A stretch of 64,000 nucleotides of DNA from Chrysomallon squamiferum. Lineage: Eukaryota > Mollusca > Gastropoda > Neomphalida > Peltospiridae. Under the pieces are notes generated by a model. That model worked only from the letters and a program-made list of their open reading frames with translations. It did no database searches and was not told where the DNA came from. The DNA lies in assembly GCA_012295275.1 (NCBI GenBank), contig CM022665.1, positions 27,899,446-27,963,445 of the forward strand, written 5' to 3'. Below, piece by piece: positions 1 to 9,558 of the stretch. How positions within the stretch are numbered: position 1 is the first letter of the stretch; each line of letters begins with the position of its first letter. The position numbers and the translations under genes are program-made.

Positions 1-426
1 GAGAAAAAAAGAGATAAAAAGAAAAGCGAGGCCTAATCGTTTTCCATCCAATACCCGTAAGAGTTTGTACAATTACGACCAATAATTATTTGACTGAAAT
101 TCCCACTTAACCCGCTTTCAGTAAATAAGACACTTTATCTAACCTTTGCAATTATTCTCCTATTTCGTACTGTCCAGGAAATTGCTACGTATTAAGTATG
201 AGTTGAAAATACACACACACATACTCATAGGTACGCTTTTACACGGTTACGTTTTTCACTAAGAAACTTAATTTCTGTGCCTTTGCTGTGTTAGCTCAGT
301 GGGACACAAAGAAGGACTGACCTGTCATCTTACCAGCTGCGCGCTGTATACCAGACTGAAGTCTTGTAATTACATTACTGGGTGTTATTATTCTTACGCA
401 AAACTATTTAATATTTTAGGGCTGTG
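1..426. other. Upstream of Kunitz gene 1; no gene seen
   Basis: No coding exon is recognisable. A short CA run lies near 211-222. If Kunitz gene 1 has a 5' non-coding exon like genes 3 and 4, it should lie here or off the window edge, but I could not identify a TATA plus donor module in this stretch. Confidence 0.4.
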
Positions 427-1204
427 ATGAAGAAGTTGATTTTCATTTTGCTGTTTTTCTTTGTTTCCGTAGACTCCAAATATAACCATGGTAAGTAAAG
501 TTTAGTAGTCGTTATAAACTGTTGTTGTTTCTGTTTAAAATAATCAGAAGAAAAAATATGTAATTTATAACAGTATCTTGAATCAGTAATTTTATCACAA
601 ACAAAACGTTTTTCACTCTCTCTTCCTCTCAAACGACACAAACACACACACATATGTATTAAGAATAATAATAGTGATTACGGTGTTGGTGATGACGATG
701 ACGATAATGATGGTGATAGAGTTAGTATATATTTTTACTATAATCCTTTTTATTTCTTTTTACTTTTTCATTTTTATTTCTTTTTTATTTTATTTTATTT
801 TTAAATTTGTATGAATTTGAACAATGAAACTCAGCTGTATCGACATACATAACACACTGCACATAAATATATTTGAATTTAAATATCCATAATTTTACTT
901 AAACAACATTAATACAACTATTTTGCCAATGTTTGCAAATATTTCTTAAAGTAAATAGATTTTACAGATATTTCAAACATTTTCAGATCACGCGTTTTTG
1001 TTTGCAGAAAAACTTAAGTTCTGTGCCGAGCCGATAAACCTGGGTTTCTGTAATGATACTGACTTTAGCGAAGATTTCTCTGTTACAAACTGGTTCTACG
1101 ACGCCAAAAAAGATGTGTGTAAACTGTTGCCGTATTTCGGTTGTGGAGGAAACAGCAACAGATTTGTGAAAAAATCAGAGTGTGTTAAATTTTGTGTGAA
1201 TTAA
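427..1204 (+). CDS. Kunitz-domain secreted protein 1 (2 exons)
   Basis: Exons 427-490 and 1008-1204. Exon 1 encodes Met, two Lys, a Leu/Ile/Phe-rich hydrophobic core and a polar end (a signal peptide), then a donor at CATG|GTAAGT in phase 1. Exon 2 follows TTTGCAG and holds one complete Kunitz domain ending in TAA. Cysteine spacing is C-x8-C-x22-C-x7-C-x12-C-x3-C, against 8-15-7-12-3 in BPTI. The WFYDAKKD, YFGCGGN and NRF segments are family hallmarks. The residue after C2 (P1) is Asn, so trypsin-type inhibition is unlikely by the canonical mode. A second in-frame acceptor (TTTTCAG at 981-986) would add seven residues. A possible ATTAAA polyadenylation signal is at 1213-1218. First of four tandem paralogues. 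The fold is certain; inhibitor, toxin-like or structural role is undecided. Confidence 0.88.
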
Positions 1205-1462
1205 AACTGTGTATTAAAACGTCAGTATATGTGTAATTTTGTTGCATTATCATCATCATCATCATCACGATGTTCATCATTATTATAATTATTAGCACAA
1301 TCAGAGGAAAAGTAAATTACAAAGAATTCTATCAAACTGGTGCTCTGTGTCTATATGAAATGTTGTCAGCATAATTATTTTTAATTTGTATTTCAACTAT
1401 TTACGGAAAATATAAAGTCCTATCAGTTTTGTGTATTGATTAAAAAAAAATAATAATAATAA

Positions 1463-1529
<67 letters not shown>

Positions 1530-1550
1530 AATAAATAAATAAATAAACAA

Positions 1551-1581
<31 letters not shown>

Positions 1582-2535
1582 GCAATTCCAGTTCAAGGGA
1601 GGTAACGTATCATAATCTGATGACGTAATTACTATGTGTACAGAATGTCAGAAGTAAAGTATTTTTTATATCAGAGATTGCTGTTACTAAAATGTTGGTG
1701 TATTTGAATTAAGATAATTTCTTCAAAATGCATTATCAATTTAGAGTAATAACATAAAACTCTCAGAACTATTTCTCAGTTACGTATTAATATTTGATGA
1801 TGAAATGTGCCTTGTGTTAGATATATTCATGCACATAAATTTCACTATAGAACATATTTTATGAAGATTTTCTTGGAGGTAAATGAAATGTAATACAGCA
1901 AGTGATAATATATTTTGCATATATTTTACTATTTATATGATACATTAATGAGCGAAACAGGAAGACAGAGGAATTAACTACACAGTCTGGGTAAGAAAAT
2001 AAGATCATGGCGACATGTATGTATTTTTTTATAACAGAATAAGTAACTCATCATGATTTGTAAAACATATTTTTAGTTAACGATATTGTAAAAGATAACG
2101 TAAGTTACTCTTACCAATCACTATTTGATTAAATATACTAATTAATATAAACGAGTGACTCTATATTAGGACAATATACATTTCTGTAATCATTTTGAAA
2201 ATACAGTTTTAAATTCATAAAATCTTTTATCGCGCACTACATTGTGTCAGACCTGAAAATTCTGCACCCTACTCCATACGTGCATACAGCTTTATATTTA
2301 AAAACTGAAGAGGATAAAACAAAGCGTAGATAACTTGTAAAATCGGTTTCCTAAACAACAAATCTCTACAACAGTAACTTTTACTTCTACAGTAACCCAG
2401 TACTATCTGTATCAATACTACTGTTACTACTATGTCTACAATAACTAATAATAATATTATTTCTACTGTTGTTACTGTTATTACTATTAGCATTACTACT
2501 TTCATAATAATATTACTACGACAATAATCACCACC

Positions 2536-2567
<32 letters not shown>

Positions 2568-2572
2568 CAACA

Positions 2573-2604
<32 letters not shown>

Positions 2605-2708
2605 TAATAATAAATGTTTGTTATTAATCGTTGTTATTAATTGGAATGAATATGTTCAGCTTTAAACATATTTACAAATATTAATATTTTTGATATTTCA
2701 GATTCATA
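1205..2708. other. Kunitz 1-2 intergenic region
   Basis: Contains microsatellites: imperfect AAT/AAG/AAC/AAAT at 1441-1546, (AC)n at 1556-1581, and CAC/CAA/TAA at 2527-2615. A CRE-like TGACGTAATT lies at 1621-1630. At about 1896-1914 a GCAAGTGATAATATA stretch resembles the TATA region of Kunitz gene 3 (3897-3911), and a strong donor-like TCTGG|GTAAGA follows at 1990/1991. These could be the core promoter and 5' non-coding exon of Kunitz gene 2. The long leucine- and valine-rich reverse-strand open frames here are translated simple repeats, not genes. Confidence 0.4.
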
Positions 2709-2832
2709 ATGAAGGGGCTGGTTATATTTACTGTAATGATATTTGTTTCTATTTTAACTGCTACTGGTAAGCAATTTTAACATATTATCATTTTACTTTT
2801 TTTTTTTTTTTTTTTCTTTAAAATAATAACAA

Positions 2833-2864
<32 letters not shown>

Positions 2865-3226
2865 CGAATCTTGTGACAATTTTATTTTGAAGTTCTTACT
2901 CAGATTGTGTTTTTACTGTAATTATTGCTATTCAAAGAGCATCATCATTATTTAAAAAACATTATCATTACCATTATCATGGTTATTATTATTATTATAA
3001 AACAGGTAGACACGTACATAAGCGGTGTGATCTGCCTATACGACAAGGTTCCTGTCCTGATACGACCGAGGGACAGGCTTTAAGAGCGGTTCTAGCGTGG
3101 TACTACGACATGAGAATCAGAGGATGTAAACTTCTGCCTTTCTACGGATGCGGGGGAAACGCTAACAGATTCGCTTCGAAACATGAATGTACTGGAATGT
3201 GCGTTAGAAATAACTGGAATCCCTGA
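2709..3226 (+). CDS. Kunitz-domain secreted protein 2 (2 exons)
   Basis: Exons 2709-2766 and 3006-3226. The first exon encodes a 19-residue hydrophobic signal peptide plus a split Gly codon, with donor ACTG|GTAAGC in phase 1. Exon 2 begins after AAACAG and has no internal start, so the gene is easily missed by ORF calling. The mature part is basic at its N-terminus (RHVHKR) and has one Kunitz domain with spacing 8-23-7-12-3. P1-equivalent is Pro. The expanded loop carries TEGQALRAV rather than the acidic loop of the other three paralogues. The protein ends after C6 with a short RNNWNP tail. ATTAAA lies at 3243-3248. The intron contains poly-T and a (TAG)n run at 2832-2864. Confidence 0.87.
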
Positions 3227-3855
3227 AAGGAATTTCGTAATCATTAAAAATGTTGAATGAAGAAAATGTTTGTTTTGTTTACTGTTGCATGAAAATCAGA
3301 AATGCATAATCGCGCATATATAACTGAGAGTAAAACAAAGAAACAAATGAATAGGTAAATAAAGAAACCGGTTAAGACTGATTAATACATATGTTGTATG
3401 TCCGTGGATATGTGTGTTCGTTTGAGAGTGAAAACAGACAGACACAACGAAGTGAAATAGAGTGCGAGCACAGAAAATTAACTGTTTATTTGTATGTACG
3501 AGAATATAAATATATACATGTATAATATACTTTCTGGACTTAGTCATAGATCTGAAAACATGAGCTGTATAAACGACTTCGACGGAAATGTGGATTTTCT
3601 ACGGTAGTTTATGTCGTAATATGAATATATTTCTTTTCATATGACCTAAATTATTATCTGTATATATTGCTGACAATTTAACAGTATTCCTCACACTTAT
3701 AACAGTTACTGCCAAACAGCAGTTTAAACACTTTTAAATAGCAAAAGAGGACGGACATTTTTGTTTTTGAACTTTTTATTAACAATGTTCCTATTTATAA
3801 ATTGTCCGTTGTGAACCAAAATTGGGGACGCTTCACACTGTGTGTAATTCACATG
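3227..3855. other. Kunitz 2-3 intergenic region
   Basis: AT-rich non-coding sequence with the likely 3' end of Kunitz gene 2. No exon is seen. Reverse-strand open frames here have low-complexity composition and no recognisable domain. Confidence 0.4.
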
Positions 3856-3941
3856 ATGACGTAAACAAACTGAAATCGCCGTGTAAACAGAAAAGCAGTA
3901 AGATAATATAATAGCATGATAAAAGTAAAACCATTTTAAAG
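3856..3941 (+). promoter_or_regulatory. Candidate core promoter and 5' non-coding exon of Kunitz 3
   Basis: A TGACGTAAACAAAC motif at about 3857-3870 (CRE-like half plus forkhead-like GTAAACA) is followed by AAACAGAAAA, GATAATATAATA (TATA-like) and TTTTAAAG|GTCGAG, a donor-like site at 3941/3942. The order and spacing parallel the module upstream of Kunitz gene 4 (AAACAGAAAA, GGTAATATAA, TCTAAAG|GTGAGT). The matching acceptor would be the TTTTAG seven bases before the gene 3 ATG. This is inference from paralogue comparison; no transcript evidence is available. Confidence 0.4.
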
Positions 3942-4013
3942 GTCGAGAAATACATATATTAACAGTTTCATAACAAACGATGTAAATAACTCGGTAACAG
4001 TTTTAGATTCGTC

Positions 4014-4491
4014 ATGAAATTTGTGGTCCTGCTTTTCATGTTTATCTGCATTTCCAGACTTCCCAATAGAGTTAGAACAAGTAAGAAGCTTTGCATTTTA
4101 AACTAATAAAAAAAACTTTAAAAAAATACAACACTGAATAACCATAGAAATCTTTCTACTGAAACGTACCTTTATATGGAATTTTAGAGATCTTTTCTCA
4201 TTTCTTTATCTGATTTAATTTTCCGATAAGTTATCATCATCATCATCATTGTTATTCTTATTATTATTACTGTTATTATTAGGGACACCTCATGTCTGTT
4301 TCAAGCCAGTAGATCAAGGATTTTGCTCCGGTCCAACCGAAAACGATAATGGTGAACTGCCGGAACTGAAATGGTTCTACAGTTCTAAAAACGATGAATG
4401 TGAAAAGATGCTCTATTTTGGTTGTGGCGGTAACGGCAACCGATTTTCTACCAGTGATGCTTGTTACGATCTCTGCGTCAATAAGAAATAA
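4014..4491 (+). CDS. Kunitz-domain secreted protein 3 (2 exons)
   Basis: Exons 4014-4080 and 4283-4491. Exon 1 encodes a 22-residue signal peptide with donor ACAA|GTAAGA, phase 1. Exon 2 starts after TATTATTAG and encodes one Kunitz domain with spacing 8-24-7-12-3, the longest C2-C3 loop of the cluster, with acidic content (ENDNGELPE). P1-equivalent is Ser. The domain core WFYSSKND, YFGCGGN and NRF is intact, followed by a VNKK tail. The stop codon TAA at 4489-4491 is embedded in AATAAA (4487-4492), so the nearest polyadenylation signal overlaps the stop. Its C1-C2 segment (KPVDQGF) is nearly that of gene 4 (KPIDQGF), suggesting these two are the closest pair. Confidence 0.88.
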
Positions 4492-5527
4492 ACACTTTTG
4501 TTTCTTAATATTTTTGTTGTTTTTGCTTTGATGTGGACAGTATTTTAACACTACAAAGCATATAAACACAGTGACAATTCGTGAAACTGAAAATGCATTT
4601 TGTTTCAGAATGTAACACTGATTTTTAATCACTAAAAACACTATAAACACAATAATAACAACAACAACAATAGTGAAGTCTATTTTAATGTGAAATATGT
4701 ATTATTAGTAGTAGTTGTAGCAGCAGTGGCAACAGCAGTAGTGGTACTAATAGTAGTAGCTTCAGCAACAGTAGTAACAACAGCAGCAGTAGTGAAAGCA
4801 GTAGCACAAGTAGTAGTAGTAGTAATAGTAGTAGGAGGAGTAGCAGCAGCTGCAATAGTAGCAGCAGAAAGTAAACATTTCCGCTGAATCTAATGTTGAC
4901 GTTACAATATCATAAGCAAATAATTAAAAATAATTCAAGGACTTATTAAATTATGAAATCGGTTTGATAACCGCACTTTCTACATTTACAGGATTATTAA
5001 TAAATGCATGAATAGACATATGGTATCAAAACACGAAATAATAACAAATTAGCTATGTACAGTATTAAAATAAATAACAACAATAACAATAATATAAAAT
5101 ATATTTATTTCAGCTATAATTAAGCTATAATTAAACCTTAAATAAATAATTTGAAAAATGAATTGGAGCAGTTCGAATAAAACATTTATTATAATAATGT
5201 TGATTCCTACCTTAAAAAGGTACTTCACTCGTTTGATTTTTTGATCTTTTGATTTTTTTATTTAAAAATTCCACAACCAACAACTAAAATCGTGAAAGGT
5301 GTTACGTTCTTAATTCTATTAAGTCCTGAAAATGGAGGATGAACAACAATCTTTCGTTTCGTTTCGTTCTGTTCGCAGACGAAGGAGTTTATAATCTCGA
5401 ACATTCTCGCTAGGCACGAGACTGGAATATAAATTACGTCATATGTTTGTTTACATCGTAATAGCTACATTGTTACTTTGAGTATAGCTAATTACTTATA
5501 ACGAATGTATAAATTGCAGTAACAAAT
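4492..5527. other. Kunitz 3-4 intergenic region
   Basis: An imperfect GTA/GCA trinucleotide array spans about 4700-4868 and produces a spurious Val/Ala-rich open frame. The rest is AT-rich. A palindromic-type CRE match ATTACGTCAT is at about 5434-5443, followed by TGTTTGTTTAC, the reverse of a forkhead-like site. No coding exon is seen. Confidence 0.45.
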
Positions 5528-5632
5528 AGCTTATCAATTTTTGTTATTATAAAACAGAAAACTTGAAAGGGTAATATAAAAAAAACAAAAAACAAAAACA
5601 TCTAAAGGTGAGTATAAATTGTATTTATATAT
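5528..5632 (+). promoter_or_regulatory. Candidate core promoter and 5' non-coding exon of Kunitz 4
   Basis: The segment contains AAACAGAAAACTTGAAAGG, a TATA-like TAATATAAAA, an A-rich stretch and a consensus donor CATCTAAAG|GTGAGT near 5609. The implied intron would run to the TTTCAG at 5807-5813, seven bases before the gene 4 ATG. A near-identical copy occurs at 19008-19112 and a diverged one precedes Kunitz gene 3. This makes it a shared family module rather than random sequence, although a small dispersed repeat is the alternative reading. Confidence 0.45.
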
Positions 5633-5820
5633 AGTATGAACTGGCTTATTTTAAGAAATAGGTATTTATTTATTAGTGGAATAAGTATTTATTTGTAAAT
5701 GTTATTTTTACATTTGTATTCTACTATTTATCTTTAATTCTTCATTTAATTGTTTTCTATTATTACTGATGTCAGACTAAAGTAACTATAATTTCAAATG
5801 TTCATTATTTCAGTTTCAAC

Positions 5821-6600
5821 ATGAAGATTCTGAGTCTGATTCTGTTACTAAGTTTATTTTTCTGTTTTCCAAAGGTGCAAGCGATAGGTAAGAAAATTTA
5901 TATTGTAATTACGAGTGTTGTTACTTCTACTACGTCTCCCACTTCTACTACTACCACGTCAGTTAACATTACTGTTACTACTAATACTACTACTACTACT
6001 GCTAGTACTACTATTACCTGTTGCTACTACTGCTATCGTCTATCACTACTTTTATTATCACTCTTACTGATGATCCCACACTTTTACTATTACTATTACT
6101 ACTAATACTAATACTATTACAACTACAACTGCTTCTACTGTTACCACTACACTGCACAACTCTTAAATGTATTCTAATTTGGGTTTAGACGTATGCATAT
6201 GACTTTCATTGCTAGATATGTGTGTACGTATAATCTGTGAATATTCATATAGAATTTAGGCACGTAAAATTTAATTTCTGCACGATTAATAATAATAATA
6301 ACAACAACAACAAAGAACAACAACAGCAACAATAATAAATAAATAAATTAATTAATTAATTAATAATACAGACAATAATATTTTGTTCTTTTGACAGGAA
6401 AGCGCTGCAACAAGCCAATAGATCAGGGTTTCTGTCCAGGTCGTAATGTCGACTTTGAGGATGATCCTGAACTCAGATGGTTTTACGACGCAGGGATAGA
6501 CAAATGTAAACTGTTGGCTTATTTCAGGTGCGGAGGAAACGGAAACAGATTTGATACGGAGGAGGAATGTTACACGCTCTGTGTAAACACTGATATTTAA
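5821..6600 (+). CDS. Kunitz-domain secreted protein 4 (2 exons)
   Basis: Exons 5821-5887 and 6398-6600. Exon 1 encodes a classic signal peptide (Leu/Ile/Phe core, likely cleavage after VQA) with donor GATAG|GTAAGA, phase 1. Exon 2 follows TTTTGACAG and encodes one Kunitz domain with spacing 8-23-7-12-3. P1-equivalent is Pro; the expanded loop carries DFEDDPE. An Arg replaces the Gly normally preceding C4 (YFRCGGN), which is unusual for the family. The protein ends VNTDI. AATAAA lies at 6629-6634. The intron is full of ACT/TAC and AAT/AAC repeats, so an open frame extending from exon 1 into the intron is not real coding. Confidence 0.88.
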
Positions 6601-6741
6601 TTTGTACCCAGTCCATTGTAAAACACAAAATAAAGCTTGTTAGTTAACATCATTTATTGTTGTTTTTATTTTTACTGTTGTTCATGATATTATCTGTACT
6701 GTTATTGTTGTAGTTATCACTGTTAATGTTCGAAGTTACAG

Positions 6742-6773
<32 letters not shown>

Positions 6774-7429
6774 TGTAATATTTATACATTGTGAATACAT
6801 ACTTACAGATATAATTAAAATGACCGAACTTACATACACATATTTACACGTATACAAAAATAGCACATACATATATACACGTACGCGCGCGCGCACACAC
6901 ACACACACATATATATTATTAATATTGTGATTGCTATTTTTCTACATCTTCAGTACATTCTACATGATCCACATATACATACATACATACATATATATAT
7001 ATACTTTCTGGTTTGTATCATTTTAAACTGTACCAGGCGCGTAATATCATGTAGCATAACAAACAGATGAACATCTAATCAAAAGACAATGTATATATCT
7101 CTAACGATACTGAAGCTAGGCTGGCGTGTATCGCTGGTTGCTGTTTTAACGGAGCCGGGTGTTGAACCAGTTCGTACTTCTCACATACGACTATTACAAC
7201 AAACATACCTTGCCTCTGTCTTCTTTAAACCTACAGCCTATTTAATATAATATCAGTCGTATTTGTAGAACAATATAAAAAGCTTACAGCTGTTGCCTCT
7301 TTGAATTTGATAAATCAATACATTAGAAAATACGGTTCACATGTAATCGATTCGCCGAACCGTCCACGAAGAAAGCAAAGTCCAGTTGTAAAGCAACGCC
7401 GCGTATGAAGACGATGTGCATGCTTGATA
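6601..7429. other. Kunitz 4 / GALNT intergenic region
   Basis: Repeats: (TA)n at 6741-6774, a CG/CA alternating tract at 6881-6916 that could adopt Z-DNA, and ATAC/TA runs around 6977-7005. A TATA-like TATAAAA at 7274-7280 is a possible core promoter for the downstream GALNT gene, about 150 bp before its start. ATG triplets at 7405, 7414 and 7420, in frame with each other but not with the GALNT start, lie just upstream of it. No other gene is seen. Confidence 0.4.
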
Positions 7430-7576
7430 ATGTACACGTTTTTTCGGTGGAATGTTTTGTTAAAACTAGGAATATTAATCACGTGTTCACTTCTTCTTGG
7501 ACCTTTTATTTTCAGTATTAGAGTTGTAGAAAAACAGTTCGATATTTCTAAACGACTGGCGCACGATAAACTGCAG
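7430..7576 (+). CDS. GALNT7-like: GALNT exon 1: membrane anchor
   Basis: Encodes residues 1-49: a short N-terminus with Arg6, a hydrophobic segment (residues 9-30), then a charged stem. The donor is CTGCAG|GTAAAT, phase 0. A hydrophobic start followed by RVVEKQ is typical of a Golgi type II protein. Confidence 0.75.
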
Positions 7577-9345
7577 GTAAATTATATTTTATTGTGTCTT
7601 TTGCAGTTATGTTTCCCATATGCGTTTTACAGATGTTTATTTGTAATTTTATTATAATAATGGAGTAAACGGAGATAGATACACAGAGACAGACAGAGAT
7701 ACTCCAATGAAAGTATATGGACGGATCAATGAACATAGACGTTTAATGTTGTAACTAGACAGATAGGCATGTATGTATGTATGTAATTGAATATTCTCTG
7801 TTTTATGTACGTCTGATTAGACTCTGCACACAGACAATATTTGGGAACGCCCTGACGCAGGAGCACAAAGTCCAATCAGGACCCACAAACCCGTCAGACG
7901 CCGCTGACGAGAGTCGAACTTATTTCATTTATTCGTCTGTACTCCGAATGTATATGTATGTATGTAGTAGTATGTATGTATGTATGTATGTATGTGTGTG
8001 TGTGTATTTGTGTTTGTATTTGTGTGTGTGTGTGTGTGCGTGTGTTTTTGTGTGTGTGTGTGTGTGTGTGTTTGTGTGTTTGTATATATGTATTATGTAT
8101 TATGTACTTACTTAGGTACGTACTTAAATATGTTTGTAACGTCCAAGCATTACAAAATCAAACTGTTATATATATATTTTTTATTATTATTTGTTATTCA
8201 AATTGTCCTAAAAGCGTCTTTTTATTAACCATCTGAACTTTACATTACAACAATTTGAAAATAACAAGACACAACACTCCTTGCGTGTAGCAGACGTCGA
8301 CGTCGCAAATCCGGAAACAGATGTTATTAAAACTACTGACAACAGCGCAGTGTACAGAGACAACGTCATCGGAAACTTCGAACAGCCTCACAACGAAAGA
8401 CGTACTGGGCCAGGTTCGTTCATATTTTTTATTTTTTTTTTACTTTTTAATTGAACTTGGTTATTTCTGTCAGTTACCATAGTAATAAGTACATTTTTAT
8501 GGTAGGCTTGTCACGTTGTTTATCAGTTACAACACTATACTATTTAAAAAAAAAAAATTAAATTTAAGGTATAACAAAAAAATTAAAAATTGCACGAAAT
8601 ATCGATATTAGAGAAATAAACAGTAAGAAGAAGAAGAAGATATTTTATCATTAGAAAAAATATACAAAAAGAATACTCTATAAAGCTTGATTTATTTATT
8701 GATTTATTTATTTATATTTTTGTTGTTCTTGTTTCATTTAATTTCCACAAACTCACTAATAATATTATTTTGAAAGCTCATATCCAAACACAGGGCTGCA
8801 TAATCACATAAAACACAGAAATACAAAACTACCTTCAAAAACAGGTGCATATTATATGTATATTTACACACACACACACACACACACACACGTATGTCTG
8901 GGTCATGTGGTTGTTGTGCATGAGTGTGTATGTATACATGCACTTGAATATATGAATATTTCATGTGTAACGTAACTACTACAGGAGAATATGGTAAAGC
9001 TGTTATAACTCCTGAAAAAGACGAACGTCTGGTTGAAGAGATAGACAGACAGTACGGTTATAACTTGCTGGCCAGTGATAACATTTCACTAGACAGAGCC
9101 GTTCCCGATCTCCGCATGGATGAGTGAGTCTGTTTTTGATTCCCATCAGTTGCTTCAGAACATTTTTTAAACCTAAGTACACACTTGCACACATACATAC
9201 ACATGCACAGTACACACGTACACACCTACATAAATACACTTGGAAAAATGTTTGTAGATAAATACATTTTAATGTTAAATCTCATATCCATACTGAGATG
9301 GTTACGCGATGACGTATCGTAAAATACATATTCATATTTTAATAT

Positions 9346-9392
<47 letters not shown>

Positions 9393-9523
9393 TTATTATT
9401 GTTTTATTGTATTATCATCAACATTGTCATTACTATTATTATCATTGTTGTTGTTGTTGTTGCTGTTATCATCACCATCATCCATCATCATTATTATTGT
9501 TATTATATTATTATTATTATTAT

Positions 9524-9558
<35 letters not shown>

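Noticed and set aside
4690-4887. Val/Ala-rich 65-codon open frame
   Set aside because: It is a translated GTA/GCA trinucleotide array with no domain or splice context.
7836-7918. tRNA gene or complete SINE on the minus strand
   Set aside because: Only a GTTCGACTC B-box-like motif is present; no A box at the right distance and no cloverleaf could be drawn.
8291-8413. GALNT exon 2 starting at acceptors TGTAG (8290) or TAGCAG (8293)
   Set aside because: Both would join exon 1 out of phase with the frame needed to reach exon 3; the 8269 start keeps phase.
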